From Microbacterium hominis NBRC 15708 (GTDB lineage: Bacteria; Actinomycetota; Actinomycetes; Actinomycetales; Microbacteriaceae): a stretch of DNA of 64,000 nt. The DNA lies in assembly GCF_001592125.1 (NCBI RefSeq), contig NZ_BCWI01000023.1, positions 1 through 64,000 on the forward strand, in the 5' to 3' direction. The position numbers were made by a program, and so were the translations under genes. Positions 11,901-21,395 of this stretch are shown here, piece after piece (position 1 is the stretch's first letter; each line of letters starts with the position of its first letter). The notes below the pieces were generated by a model. It was not told the DNA's origin, searched no databases, and saw only the letters and a program-made list of their open reading frames with translations.

Positions 11901-12498
11901 CACCGAGACCGACACGAACGCGCCGCCGCGCTCGCAGGAGCCCGCCGACGTCGCGCGCCGGATCGAGGCGATCCTGCTGATCGTCGACGAGCCGCAGAGC
12001 CTCGTCGCGCTCGCCGCCGCCGTGGGAGCGCCCGTGCCCGCCGTCCGGCAGGCGGTGGCGGGCCTGGTCGCCGACTACGACGGCGAGACCGGCGGTCCGC
12101 GTCGCGGCTTCGAGCTGCGCGAGGTCGGCGGCGGCTGGCGCCTGTACGTGCGCGACGAGCACGACGACCTGATCGCGGACTTCGTCGGCGGACAGGCCCC
12201 GTCGCGCCTGTCGCAGGCGGCGCTGGAGACCCTCGCGGTCATCGCCTACAAGCAGCCGGTCACCCGCAGCCAGGTCGCCTCGATCCGCGCGGTGAACGTC
12301 GACTCGGTCGTGCGCACCCTGCTGGCACGAGGGCTGATCACCGAGCTGTTCACCGATCCGGAGACCGGTGCCATCAATTACGGGACGACCGAGGCGTTCC
12401 TCGTGAACCTCGGCATCAACGGGCTCGACGAGCTGCCGCACATCTCGCCGCTGCTCGACGACGGATCCGACGGCTTCGACGCGGAGGTGCTCCGATGA
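11890..12498 (+). CDS. scpB: segregation and condensation protein B
   Basis: A 202-residue winged-helix partner of ScpA. It has the RIEAILLIVDEP N-terminal helix and the family signature QAALETLAVIAYKQPVTRSQV. ATG 11890 was chosen because upstream in the same frame is arginine/serine-rich shadow of scpA. It overlaps scpA by 11 bp and rluB by 4 bp. Confidence 0.94.
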   Translation: MTADTETDTNAPPRSQEPADVARRIEAILLIVDEPQSLVALAAAVGAPVPAVRQAVAGLVADYDGETGGPRRGFELREVGGGWRLYVRDEHDDLIADFVGGQAPSRLSQAALETLAVIAYKQPVTRSQVASIRAVNVDSVVRTLLARGLITELFTDPETGAINYGTTEAFLVNLGINGLDELPHISPLLDDGSDGFDAEVLR

Positions 12499-13268
12499 CG
12501 ACGAACACCCCGGATGCCGAGGGCGTGCGGCTGCAGAAGGTGCTCGCGAACGCGGGCGTGGCCTCCCGCCGCGTCTGCGAGCAGTACATCGTCGAGGGGC
12601 GCATCCGCGTCAACGGCGAAGTGGTCACCGAGCTCGGGCGGCGCATCGACCCGGCATCCGATCTGGTCGACGTCGACGGCACCGCCATCCAGCTCGACAC
12701 CACGAAGCGCTACGTGATGCTCAACAAGCCCACCGGTGTCGTGTCGTCGATGAAGGACGAGCAGGGCCGCCCCGACCTCCGCCGCTTCACGAAGGACTGG
12801 GACGAGCGGCTCTACAACGTCGGGCGACTGGATGCCGAGACGTCGGGGCTGCTGGTGCTGACCAACGACGGCGAGCTCGCGCACGTGCTCGCCCACCCGT
12901 CGTTCGGCGTCACCAAGGTGTACATCGCCAAGGTGACCGGTCGCGTGACCCCGCAGACCATCGCGCGGCTGACGAAGGGCGTCGAGCTCGACGACGGCCC
13001 GATCGCCGCCGACAAGGCGCGTCTGCTCGACACCTCGGGCGACACGTCGCTGGTCGAGCTGACGCTGCACTCGGGCCGCAACCGCATCGTGCGGCGCATG
13101 ATGGCCGCCGTCGGTCACCCCGTCGTCGAGCTCGTGCGCCGACAGTTCGGACCGCTCCACCTGGGAACCCTCCCGGCGGGGCGGGCGCGGGAGTTGACTA
13201 CAGTGGAACGCGGCGCGCTGCTCACGGTGGCGCGTCAGGCGGCGCCCACGCCGTCCGGGGACAGCTGA
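12495..13268 (+). CDS. rluB: rRNA pseudouridine synthase, RluB/RsuA family
   Basis: A 257-residue protein. The N-terminal S4 domain (RLQKVLANAGVASRRVCEQY) is followed by the RsuA-type synthase domain with the catalytic Asp in GRLDAETSGLLVLTNDG. The family converts specific uridines of 23S (RluB) or 16S (RsuA) rRNA to pseudouridine; linkage to scpAB points to RluB. ATGA overlap with scpB. Confidence 0.92.
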   Translation: MTTNTPDAEGVRLQKVLANAGVASRRVCEQYIVEGRIRVNGEVVTELGRRIDPASDLVDVDGTAIQLDTTKRYVMLNKPTGVVSSMKDEQGRPDLRRFTKDWDERLYNVGRLDAETSGLLVLTNDGELAHVLAHPSFGVTKVYIAKVTGRVTPQTIARLTKGVELDDGPIAADKARLLDTSGDTSLVELTLHSGRNRIVRRMMAAVGHPVVELVRRQFGPLHLGTLPAGRARELTTVERGALLTVARQAAPTPSGDS

Positions 13269-13279
13269 GGCGGAGAACA

Positions 13280-14401
13280 GTGACCGAACAGGCCGTTGCC
13301 GATGCACGCGCGCGTGCGGCTCGCACCTCCGGCACGGTCCGGATCGTCGGTGCCGGGCTGCTCGGCGCCAGCATCGGCCATGCGTTGCGCGCGCTCGGCG
13401 TAGACGTCGCGCTCGCCGATGCGTCGCCGGCGCAGCTGCGGCTCGCCGTCGACTACGGCGCGGGTCGCGCGGCCGCCGACGGTGACCGCCCGCTGCTCGT
13501 GGTGGTCGCGGTTCCGCCCGACGTCGTCGCCGACGTCGTCGAGCGCGAGCTCGCCGCGTTCCCGGATGCCGTCGTCACCGATGTCGCGAGCGTGAAGCTC
13601 GACCCGCTCCGCGAACTGCGTCGACGCGGCGTCGACCTCACGCACTACATCGGCTCGCATCCGATGGCCGGGCGCGAGCGGGGCGGCGCCATCTCGGCGC
13701 GCGCCGACATCTTCGTAGGCCGCCCCTGGGTCGTGTGCCGTGACGAGGAGACCCCGGCATCCGATCTCGCGCTCGTCGAAGGGCTCGCGCTCGACCTCGG
13801 CGCGACGCCCATCGAGATGACTCCCGACGAGCACGACCGCGCGGTCGCGCTCGTGTCGCACGTGCCCCAGCTGGTGGCGTCGCTGCTCGCGGGCCGGTTC
13901 GTCGACGCGCCCGACGGCTCGCTGCGGCTGGCCGGACAGGGCGTGCGCGACACGACCCGCATCGCGGCCTCGGCACCGGAGCTGTGGGTGCAGATCCTCG
14001 GTGCGAACTCCGCACCCGTCGTCGACGTGCTCGACGCTCTCTCCGACGACCTGCGCGCCGTCGCGGACGCCCTGCGCGCCCCCGAGGCCCCCGGCGCGCG
14101 GCGTGCCCTCGCCGACACCATCCGCCGCGGCAACGACGGCGTGGAGCGCCTGCCCGGCAAGCACGGCCAGAACCGGCGTTTCGAGAGCCTCGTCGTCATG
14201 GTCGACGACACCCCGGGCCAGCTCGGCCGCCTGTTCGGAGAGCTAGGGGAGCTCGGCGTCAACGTCGAGGACCTGCGGCTGGAGCACTCGCCGGGCGCCC
14301 AGTTCGGTCTCGCCGAGATCAGTGTCGACCCGACGATCGTGCGCCAGGCCGAGGAGGGCCTCGTGGCGCGCGGCTGGAAGATTGCGAGCCTGCCCTCATG
14401 A
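13280..14401 (+). CDS. tyrA: prephenate dehydrogenase with C-terminal ACT domain
   Basis: A 373-residue enzyme of tyrosine synthesis. The N-terminal NAD-binding motif is [13 protein letters not shown]; the substrate domain holds [12 protein letters not shown] and a conserved His/Arg pair. The C-terminal 75 residues look like an ACT domain ([20 protein letters not shown]), which binds tyrosine as feedback inhibitor in relatives. GTG 13280 lies 11 bp after rluB behind GGCGGAG. It overlaps cmk by 4 bp. Confidence 0.93.
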   Translation: MTEQAVADARARAARTSGTVRIVGAGLLGASIGHALRALGVDVALADASPAQLRLAVDYGAGRAAADGDRPLLVVVAVPPDVVADVVERELAAFPDAVVTDVASVKLDPLRELRRRGVDLTHYIGSHPMAGRERGGAISARADIFVGRPWVVCRDEETPASDLALVEGLALDLGATPIEMTPDEHDRAVALVSHVPQLVASLLAGRFVDAPDGSLRLAGQGVRDTTRIAASAPELWVQILGANSAPVVDVLDALSDDLRAVADALRAPEAPGARRALADTIRRGNDGVERLPGKHGQNRRFESLVVMVDDTPGQLGRLFGELGELGVNVEDLRLEHSPGAQFGLAEISVDPTIVRQAEEGLVARGWKIASLPS

Positions 14402-15099
14402 CCGTCACGATCGCCATCGACGGGCCCGCCGGCTCCGGCAAGTCGAGCGTCTCCAAGCAGGCCGCGCGCGCGCTCGGCTACGGCTACCTCGACACCGGGG
14501 CGGCCTACCGCGCCCTCGCGTGGCACGTGCTGGCGCGCGGCACCGGGGCGGCCCAGGACACCGCCGACGAGACGGCCGTCGTGGCCGCCGCATCCGACTT
14601 CCCCTACGCGATCTCGCTCGACCCCGACGACTACTGGGTGCGTGTGGGCGACGCCGACGTGACCGCCGCGATCCGCGAGCCGCGGGTGACCGACGCCGTG
14701 AGCGGCGTCGCGCGCGTGCCCGCCGTGCGGGAACAGGTCAACGCGCTGTTCCGCCGCCTCGTGCGCGAGTCGGGTCGGCCGGGCGTCGTGGTCGAGGGCC
14801 GCGACATCACCACGGTCGTCGCGCCCGACGCTCCGGTGCGCATCCTCCTCACCGCCGCGCCCGAGGTGCGCGCCGCGCGCCGCAGCGCGGAGCTGAGCGC
14901 GCACGACGCCGACGCGGTCGCCGCGGCGCTGCACCGACGGGATGCCGCCGACAGCACCGTGGTCGACTTCCTCACCGCCGCAGACGGGGTGACGGTCGTC
15001 GACTCCACCGAACTCGATTTCACGCAGACCGTGGAGGCCGTCCTCGACGTGATCTCCGCGGTCGCCCTCACTGCACAGGAGAATCCCGATGGCCGCTGA
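14398..15099 (+). CDS. cmk: cytidylate kinase
   Basis: A 233-residue (d)CMP kinase. The P-loop [13 protein letters not shown] is followed by YLDTGAAYR and [16 protein letters not shown], all family signatures. ATG 14398 overlaps the tyrA stop (ATGA); the stop overlaps der by 11 bp. The tyrA-cmk-der order is typical for actinobacteria. Confidence 0.95.
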   Translation: MTVTIAIDGPAGSGKSSVSKQAARALGYGYLDTGAAYRALAWHVLARGTGAAQDTADETAVVAAASDFPYAISLDPDDYWVRVGDADVTAAIREPRVTDAVSGVARVPAVREQVNALFRRLVRESGRPGVVVEGRDITTVVAPDAPVRILLTAAPEVRAARRSAELSAHDADAVAAALHRRDAADSTVVDFLTAADGVTVVDSTELDFTQTVEAVLDVISAVALTAQENPDGR

Positions 15100-16612
15100 A
15101 GACGACTACGAGGCCGGACCCGACCAGATCGAGGAGAAGCTCGCGAACCTCGATGAGGAGCTCGCCGAGCAGCGGGCCGCGGCGCTGCGCGCCTCCCTGT
15201 CCGACTACGAGCTCGACGACGAGGACGATGAGCTGCTCGCGGGCTTCACCGCCGGCGGCGAGGTCGTCGAGATGCTGCCGGCGCTGCCGGTCGTCGCGAT
15301 CGTAGGACGGCCCAACGTCGGCAAGTCCGCGCTGGTCAACCGCATCCTGGGCCGTCGCGAGGCCGTCGTGGAGGACACCCCCGGTGTCACGCGCGACCGC
15401 GTGACGTACAAGGCCGAGTGGATGGACCGCCGCTTCAGCCTCGTCGACACCGGCGGGTGGGAGCCCGACGCGCGCGGCATCGACCGCTCCGTCGCGGCGC
15501 AGGCCGAGGTCGCGATCGAGCTGTGCGACGTCGTGCTGTTCGTCGTCGACGCGATGGTCGGCGCGACCGCGACCGACGAGGCCGTCGTCAAGCTCCTGCG
15601 CACGACGAAGAAGCCGGTCTTCCTCGTCGCGAACAAGATCGACGACGCCCGGCAGGAGCCTGAGGCCGCGGCCCTGTGGAACCTCGGTCTCGGCGAGCCG
15701 CACCCCGTCTCCGCGATCCACGGCCGCGGTGTCGCCGACCTGCTCGACGAGGTCATGAAGGTGCTGCCGGAGGTCTCGGCGGTCGCCAAGGGCGAGCTCG
15801 GCGGGCCGCGTCGCGTCGCGATCCTCGGTCGCCCCAACGTCGGCAAGTCGTCGCTGCTGAACAAGGCCGCCGGCGAGGAGCGCGTGGTCGTCAACGAGCT
15901 CGCGGGCACGACCCGCGACCCCGTCGACGAGATCGTCGAGCTCGGCGGCAAGCTGTGGCGCTTCGTCGACACCGCCGGCATCCGTCGCCGCGTGCACCTG
16001 CAGCAGGGCGCCGACTTCTACGCGTCGCTGCGCACCTCCGCCGCGCTGGAGAAAGCGGAGGTCGCCGTCGTCGTGCTCGACGTGTCGCAGTCGATCAGCG
16101 TGCAGGACCTCAACATCATCGACCTGGTGCTCGAGTCGGGCCGTGCGCTCGTGCTGGCGTTCAACAAGTGGGATCGTCTCAACGACGACGACATGGAGAA
16201 CGCCGACCGTCGCCGTTACCTCGAGCGTGAGATCGAGCAGGACCTCGCCCACGTCACGTGGGCGCCGCGCGTCAACATCTCGGCGCGCACCGGTCGTCAC
16301 CTCGACAAGCTCGTGCCGGCGCTGGAGACGGCGCTCGAGTCGTGGGATCAGCGCATCCCGACCGGCAAGTTCAACGCGTTCCTGGCCGAGCTGGTGGCCG
16401 AGCACCCGCATCCGCTGCGCGGCGGCAAGCAGCCGCGCATCCTGTTCGGCACGCAGGCCGGCACCCGGCCGCCGACGTTCGTGCTGTTCACGACCGGCTT
16501 CCTCGACCCTGGGTACCGGCGCTTCATCCAGCGCCGTCTGCGCGAGATCTTCGGCTTCGAGGGCACGCCGATCGTCACCAACATGCGGGTGCGCGAGCGT
16601 CGCCAGCGCTGA
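15089..16612 (+). CDS. der: ribosome biogenesis GTPase Der (EngA)
   Basis: A 507-residue double GTPase for 50S assembly. Two G domains carry [12 protein letters not shown] and [12 protein letters not shown], each followed by a DTGG or DTAG switch II; a C-terminal KH-like domain ends around [10 protein letters not shown]. The first 60 residues are an acidic extension ([14 protein letters not shown]) common in actinobacterial Der. It is the last gene of this operon; no clear terminator precedes the repeat cluster. Confidence 0.95.
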   Translation: MAAEDDYEAGPDQIEEKLANLDEELAEQRAAALRASLSDYELDDEDDELLAGFTAGGEVVEMLPALPVVAIVGRPNVGKSALVNRILGRREAVVEDTPGVTRDRVTYKAEWMDRRFSLVDTGGWEPDARGIDRSVAAQAEVAIELCDVVLFVVDAMVGATATDEAVVKLLRTTKKPVFLVANKIDDARQEPEAAALWNLGLGEPHPVSAIHGRGVADLLDEVMKVLPEVSAVAKGELGGPRRVAILGRPNVGKSSLLNKAAGEERVVVNELAGTTRDPVDEIVELGGKLWRFVDTAGIRRRVHLQQGADFYASLRTSAALEKAEVAVVVLDVSQSISVQDLNIIDLVLESGRALVLAFNKWDRLNDDDMENADRRRYLEREIEQDLAHVTWAPRVNISARTGRHLDKLVPALETALESWDQRIPTGKFNAFLAELVAEHPHPLRGGKQPRILFGTQAGTRPPTFVLFTTGFLDPGYRRFIQRRLREIFGFEGTPIVTNMRVRERRQR

Positions 16613-17262
16613 GCCGCGGCGCGGCTGCGAGCCCGGGCCGCTGACCGAACTGCAAGGCCTCTGCGCCGACACGCGGTGTGGGGTGCGGATGCCACGGCGT
16701 GTCGCCCCGCATCCCTTGCAGTTCGGGAGGGTGGGCGGACGAGCCGCGCCCCGAGCGGGCTCGGCCCAGCCGGCTGGCCTGTCGGCGGTGGTGGCGGCGT
16801 GTGCTGCTGACCGAACTGCAAGGCCTCTGCGCCGACACGCGGTGTGCGGCGCGGATGCCGCGGCGTGTCGCCCCGCATCCCTTGCATTTCGGGCGGGTGG
16901 GCGGGCGGACGAGCCGCGCGCCGAGCGGACTCGGCCGAGCCGGCTCGGCCTGTCTGCGGTCGGGCGGGCTGCTGACCGAACTGCAAGGCCTCTGTGTCGA
17001 CACGCGGTGTGCGGCGCGGATGCCGCGGCGTGTCGCCCCGCATCCCTTGCAGTTCGGGAGGGTGGGCGGACAGGCGCGCGGGAGGACAGGCAGCCGGGCG
17101 GAGGTCAGGCAGTTCGGGCGGGCGGCGCTGACCCGGTACGCCGGCCCGCGCCCGCGCCCCCGCCCCGGCCCGCGCCCGGCCAGCGCGACGGCGCCACGCG
17201 CGCTCGACCCCGGTCCCGGTCGTTGAGCGAGCGGCGCAGCCGCGAGTCGAAACGCGGCCCCG
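16613..17262. other. 650-bp non-coding gap between der and nrdG
   Basis: Der and nrdG converge on this gap. It holds the three palindromic repeats and the partial fourth end described separately. The rest (17125-17262) is very GC-rich low-complexity sequence (runs of CGCGCCC) with no credible reading frame. A weak stem-loop role in two-way termination is possible but no U-tract is present. Confidence 0.6.
16645..17057. repeat. three tandem 82-bp palindromic repeats
   Basis: Copies lie at 16645-16726, 16811-16892 and 16976-17057, with a period of 165-166 bp. Each begins CCGAACTGCAAGG and ends CCTTGCAGTTCGG, an exact 13-base inverted pair (one mismatch in copy 2). An inner pair CGACACGC/GCGTGTCG extends the fold into a long imperfect hairpin. 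The spacers are also related (GGGTGGGCGGACGAGCCGCGC). A partial fourth end GGCAGTTCGGGCGGG lies at 17108. They look like REP-type or MITE-type elements. No transposase gene is nearby. Confidence 0.85.
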
Positions 17263-17997
17263 TCAGCGGATGACCAGCGAGCGGAACCGCTCCGTCGGCA
17301 GGTCGTCGAGCCGGAGCGCCGGTGCCTCGGCATCCGCCACGCGGGGGAGCGGCTGTCGGGCCCCCGTCTCGCGGAACCGCTGCACGGCCCAGTGGTCGAC
17401 GCCCGCGTCGGCGAGCCGGCATCCGAGCTCGCGCAGCCCCGCGTCGTCGATCGCCGCGGGGTGCACCGTGGTGCGCACCTCGTAGTCGAGCGGGTGGTCG
17501 GAGCCGGCCCGCAGCAGCCGATTGCCCAGCACCAGCTCGAGCGAACGCCACGCGTGGCCGCCGCTGGGGCCGCGACCGGTGACGGCGGCGTAGTCCTCTC
17601 GCGAAGCCTTGATGTCCAGGCCCACCCAGTCCACGAACGGCAGCGCCTGCGCGAGCAGCCCGGGATACGCCCCCGCCGTGTGCAGCCCCACCCGGAATCC
17701 GAGCGCGCGCACCATCCGCATCGCCGGGACGAGGGCGCGCTGCAGCGTCGGCTCGCCGCCGGAGAACACGACGCCGTCGAGCAGCCCGATGCGTTCGCAT
17801 AGCAGGTCGGTGACGTCGGCCCAGGTGACGGCGCCCTCGGCGCGCGGGTCGATGAGGGCGGGGTTGTGGCAGTAGAAGCAGTTCCACGGGCAGCCCTGCA
17901 GGAACACGGTCGCGGTCATCGTGTCGGGCCAGTCGACGGTGGAGAACGCCGTGACCCCGGCGATGTTCAGCTCATTGGCTGCAGCGGTGCGGACCAT
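17263..17997 (-). CDS. nrdG: anaerobic ribonucleotide reductase activating protein
   Basis: A 244-residue radical SAM enzyme. The CX3CX2C cluster motif appears as CPWNCFYC preceded by FLQGC. A GGEPTLQ motif follows (VVFSGGEPTLQ), as in relatives that bind SAM. It installs the glycyl radical on NrdD. ATG 17997 was chosen because the protein MVRTAAANELNIAGVTAFST matches the family start; it overlaps the nrdD end by 31 bp, giving a tightly coupled pair. Confidence 0.9.
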   Translation of the reverse strand: MVRTAAANELNIAGVTAFSTVDWPDTMTATVFLQGCPWNCFYCHNPALIDPRAEGAVTWADVTDLLCERIGLLDGVVFSGGEPTLQRALVPAMRMVRALGFRVGLHTAGAYPGLLAQALPFVDWVGLDIKASREDYAAVTGRGPSGGHAWRSLELVLGNRLLRAGSDHPLDYEVRTTVHPAAIDDAGLRELGCRLADAGVDHWAVQRFRETGARQPLPRVADAEAPALRLDDLPTERFRSLVIR

Positions 17998-19880
17998 GAC
18001 TCCTCCTGCGGTGTCGCGGATGCCGTCGCCGGGCCGTCGTGGGGCGCGACGAAGTACGTCCTCTCCTGAGCTTCGCCCTTCTTGCCGATGTTGAACCCGG
18101 CGATCGGCCGGAAGTAACCCATGACGCGCGTCCACACCTCGCACACGGCGCCGCAGTCGGGGCAGGTCTCGTGCTCGCCGGAGCGGTAGCCGTGGCGCGG
18201 GCAGATCGAAAAGGTCGGGGTGATCGTCAGATACGGCAGGCGGAAGCGCTCCAGCGAGCGGCGCACCAGGTCACGGCAGGCGGATGCCGAGGGCAGCGCC
18301 TCGCCGAGGTAGAGGTGCTGCACCGTGCCGCCGGTGTATTTCTGCTGCAGCGGCTCCTGCATCGCCATCGCGAGGAACGGGTCGCTCGTGTAGCCGACGG
18401 GCAGCTGCGAGGAGTTCGTGTAGTACGGGTTCGCCCGGGTCCCGGCGTGCCGGATGCCGGGGTCGGTGCCGTCCGCGCTCGTCGCGGCATCCTGGGCGGA
18501 GCCGAAGCGGGCGATGTCCTCCTTGGCGAAGCGGTACGTGGCACCCTCGGCGGGGCTCGCCTCCAGGTTGTACATGTGGCCGGTCTCCTGCTGGAACGCG
18601 GTGATGCGCGCGCGCACGTGGTCGAGCAGACGCGTGGCGAGGGCGGCCCCGGCATCCGTCGTGATGTCGTGCGCATCGCGCGTGAGGTTGCGGACGTACT
18701 CGTTCACGCCGTTGACGCCGATGGTGGAGAAGTGATTCTCGAGTGTGCCGAGGTAGCGCTGCGTGTAGGGGAAGAGTCCGCCGGCGAGGTGATGGCCGAT
18801 CACCTCGCGCTTGGCCTCGAGGCTGTCGCGGGCGATGTCGAGCAGTTCGTCGAGGCGGGCGAGCGCCGCGGTGTCGTCGCCGGTGCCGGTGGAGTGCAGG
18901 AAGCCGAGGCGTGCGCAGTTGATCGTGACGACGCCGATGGAGCCGGTCTGCTCCGCCGAGCCGAAGAGGCCGTTGCCGCGCTTGAGGAGCTCGGTGAGGT
19001 CGAGCTGCAGGCGGCAGCACATGGAACGGATCATGTGCGGGTCGAGGTCGGAGTTGAGGAAGTTCTGGAAGTAGGGGAGGCCGTACTTCGCGGTCATCGC
19101 GAACAGGGCCTCGACGTTCTCACCCTCCCAGTCGAAGTCGCGGGTGATGTTGTAGGTGGGGATGGGGAAGGTGAAGGCGCGGCCGTCGGCGTCGCCCGTG
19201 GTCATGACGTCGATGAACGCGCGATTGATCATCGCCATCTCCGGCGCCAGCTCGCCGTACGTGAACTCCTGCACGCGGCCGCCGAGGAGAGGATGCTGCT
19301 CGCGCAGGTCGTCGGGGCACACCCAGTCGAACGTGAGGTTGGTGAAGGGGGTCTGGGTGCCCCAGCGAGAGGGGACGTTGAGGTTGAAGACGAACTCCTG
19401 CATCGCCTGGTGCACATCGTCGTAGCTCAGCGCGTCGACGCGCACGTACGGGGCGAGGTAGGTGTCGAACGAGCTGAACGCCTGCGCGCCGGCCCACTCG
19501 TTCTGGAGCGTGCCGAGGAAGTTGACGAGCTGGCCGAGCGCGCTGGAGAAGTGCTTCGGCGGGGTGCTGGAGATCTTGCCCGCGACACCGTTGAAGCCCT
19601 GTTCCAGCACCATCCGCAGCGACCAGCCGGCGCAGTAGCCGGCGAAGACGTCGAGGTCGTGGATGTGCAGGTCGCCCTCGCGGTGGGCCGTGCCGGCGGC
19701 GGGGTCGTAGACCTCGTCGAGCCAGTAGTTCGCGACGAGCTTTCCGGCGGAGTTGAGGATCATGCCGCCCAGCGAGTAGCCCTGGTTGGCGTTCGCGTTG
19801 ATGCGCCAGTCGGAGCGGGCGAGATACTCGTCGATCGTGGCGCGGGCCGAGACGACGGTGTCGCTGGGGGAGGAGGACAT
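17967..19880 (-). CDS. nrdD: class III (anaerobic) ribonucleoside-triphosphate reductase
   Basis: A 637-residue glycyl radical enzyme reducing NTPs to dNTPs without oxygen. It has the YCAGWSL segment, the active-site region SMCCRLQLDL, and near the C terminus a zinc-binding set (CPRHG, CPDCGAVC) followed by RVMGYF, where the radical glycine is expected. There is no N-terminal ATP-cone, so the protein is shorter than the E. coli form. ATG 19880 has the ribosome site AGCAGG on its upstream side. Possible NrdR boxes lie 44-90 bp upstream. Confidence 0.9.
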   Translation of the reverse strand: MSSSPSDTVVSARATIDEYLARSDWRINANANQGYSLGGMILNSAGKLVANYWLDEVYDPAAGTAHREGDLHIHDLDVFAGYCAGWSLRMVLEQGFNGVAGKISSTPPKHFSSALGQLVNFLGTLQNEWAGAQAFSSFDTYLAPYVRVDALSYDDVHQAMQEFVFNLNVPSRWGTQTPFTNLTFDWVCPDDLREQHPLLGGRVQEFTYGELAPEMAMINRAFIDVMTTGDADGRAFTFPIPTYNITRDFDWEGENVEALFAMTAKYGLPYFQNFLNSDLDPHMIRSMCCRLQLDLTELLKRGNGLFGSAEQTGSIGVVTINCARLGFLHSTGTGDDTAALARLDELLDIARDSLEAKREVIGHHLAGGLFPYTQRYLGTLENHFSTIGVNGVNEYVRNLTRDAHDITTDAGAALATRLLDHVRARITAFQQETGHMYNLEASPAEGATYRFAKEDIARFGSAQDAATSADGTDPGIRHAGTRANPYYTNSSQLPVGYTSDPFLAMAMQEPLQQKYTGGTVQHLYLGEALPSASACRDLVRRSLERFRLPYLTITPTFSICPRHGYRSGEHETCPDCGAVCEVWTRVMGYFRPIAGFNIGKKGEAQERTYFVAPHDGPATASATPQEESWSAPLQPMS

Positions 19881-19923
19881 GGTGATCCTGCTTTCGATAT
19901 CTCGTGGGGTGGGCTTGGTCTGA

Positions 19924-19970
19924 CCACAATATGTGGGGTCTGCGGGGCCTGTCGCGCCCAGATGTGGGCG
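19924..19970. promoter_or_regulatory. possible tandem NrdR boxes upstream of nrdDG
   Basis: Two related words, ACAATATGTGG around 19926-19936 and CCAGATGTGG at 19958-19967, are 31 bp apart, about three helical turns. The NrdR consensus acaCwAtATaTwGtgt is matched at 8 of 10 core positions in the first and about 6 of 10 in the second. Paired boxes with about 31-bp spacing are the known NrdR geometry. This is a by-eye match. Confidence 0.45.
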
Positions 19971-20047
19971 TGTCGGAGAGTGATGCACCGTGCAAAATCT
20001 CGTCACGCGGAGGCGGCGGGATGCCGGGGGTGTGACAGGCTGAACGG

Positions 20048-20941
20048 GTGACGATCGTGCCCCCTGCTCCCGGCGAGCCGCGCCGACCCGACGGGCCGCG
20101 CGATCCCGGCGACGCCTGGGTCGTCGCCGACGACGGCGCCCGGTACTGGGGCCGGTTCGGGGCCGCGGGTCTGCTCGCGGTCGACGCCGAGCGAGGGGTG
20201 TTGCTGCAGCACCGGGTCGCCTGGAGCCACTTCGGCGACACCTGGGGGCTACCGGGAGGGGCGCGGCACGAGGGCGAGTCGGCGTGCGACGGGGCGTTGC
20301 GGGAGTCGGCGGAGGAAGCCGGGGTTCCCGCGTCGGCCGTGCGGCCGCGGTTGATCAGCGTGTACGACGTGGGCGTGTGGACGTACGCGACGGTGGTCGC
20401 CGACGTCGTCGAGCCGTTCACGCCGGTGATCAGCGATCCCGAGAGCCGCGAGCTCGCGTGGGTGCCGGTGCAGGCCGTGGACTCGTATCCGCTGCACCCC
20501 GGCTTCGCCGCGTCGTGGCCGATGCTGCGCGGACTGCTCGACGTGCGTCCGGCTGTGGTGGTGGATGCCGCGAACGTGGTGGGATCCGTGCCCGACGGCT
20601 GGTGGAAGGATCGTGCGGCGGCGACGGGGCGACTGCTCGAACGGTTGCGTCCGCTGGTCGTGGAGGGCATGGCTGCCGCTCGGCTGGAGCTGCCCGGGGA
20701 TGTCTGGTTCCCCGAGGTGCGCGTCGTGGTCGAGGGGCAGGCGCGGGCCGTCGACGACGTTCCCGGCATCGCGGTCGTGCGCGCGGTCGGAGAGGGCGAC
20801 GACGCGATCGTCGCCGAGGCGGCGGCGCTCGCCGCGGCGGGGCGGTCGGTCGTCGTGGTCACGAGCGACCGTGAGCTGCGCGAGCGTGTCGCCGTCCACG
20901 GCGCGATCAGTCGGGGAACGTCGTGGCTGGACGCCGTCTGA
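20048..20941 (+). CDS. Nudix hydrolase fused to a NYN/PIN-like nuclease domain
   Basis: A 297-residue two-domain protein. Residues about 40-165 are a Nudix domain with GLPGGARHEGES..ALRESAEEAG. Residues about 175-297 resemble a NYN (YacP-type) RNase fold: Asp-Ala-Ala-Asn at the first acidic site (VVVDAANVVGS), GEGDDAIV at the second, and VVTSDRELRERV at the third. Both active sites look intact. It suggests a role in RNA or nucleotide clean-up. It is transcribed away from nrdD. Confidence 0.75.
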   Translation: MTIVPPAPGEPRRPDGPRDPGDAWVVADDGARYWGRFGAAGLLAVDAERGVLLQHRVAWSHFGDTWGLPGGARHEGESACDGALRESAEEAGVPASAVRPRLISVYDVGVWTYATVVADVVEPFTPVISDPESRELAWVPVQAVDSYPLHPGFAASWPMLRGLLDVRPAVVVDAANVVGSVPDGWWKDRAAATGRLLERLRPLVVEGMAAARLELPGDVWFPEVRVVVEGQARAVDDVPGIAVVRAVGEGDDAIVAEAAALAAAGRSVVVVTSDRELRERVAVHGAISRGTSWLDAV

Positions 20942-20968
20942 CCGGGCTCCGTCTGACGCGCGCTGCGG

Positions 20969-21364
20969 TCAGGAGTCGCTCTCGTCGCCGGGGCCGCTGA
21001 GCGCATCGCGCCCGCGGAGGCGATCGATCTCGCGCCGTTCGCGCTTGGTGGGACGGCCGGCACCGCGATCGCGGACGGCGAGCTGGGCGACGGGCTCGCG
21101 CGGCGGTGTGCGGTCTTCGGCGGCGAGTGCCGCGACGGGCGCGCCGACGCGCTTGGTGAGCAGCTGGCGCACCACGAGGATGCGGTCGAATCCCGCGATC
21201 CGCACCCGCAGCTCGTCTCCGACGCGCACGGCTTGCGCGGCTTTGGCCTTCTCGCCGCCGATGCGGACGTGGCCGGCGCGGCAGGCGGTCGTCGCGGCGG
21301 AGCGGGTCTTGTAGACGCGGACCGCCCAGAGCCACGAGTCCACGCGGACGGACGGTTCGCTCAC
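20969..21364 (-). CDS. S4-domain RNA-binding protein, Hsp15-like
   Basis: A 131-residue protein with an N-terminal S4 domain (VRVDSWLWAVRVYKTRSAAT) and a basic, charged tail (GAGRPTKRERREIDRLRGRD). Hsp15 proteins rescue stalled 50S subunits carrying nascent chains. GTG 21364 starts MSEPSVRVDSWLW. The tail RPTKRERREID is a family hallmark. Confidence 0.88.
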   Translation of the reverse strand: MSEPSVRVDSWLWAVRVYKTRSAATTACRAGHVRIGGEKAKAAQAVRVGDELRVRIAGFDRILVVRQLLTKRVGAPVAALAAEDRTPPREPVAQLAVRDRGAGRPTKRERREIDRLRGRDALSGPGDESDS

Positions 21365-21395
21365 CTCTCGATTCTGCCCTGCCGAAGCCGCGAGG

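Noticed and set aside
16645..17057. CRISPR array
   Set aside because: Units are 82 bp with related rather than unique spacers, only three copies, and no cas genes.
18039..20051. 670-codon plus-strand frame opposite nrdD
   Set aside because: Valine/glycine/arginine-rich shadow; nrdD on the minus strand has clear motifs.
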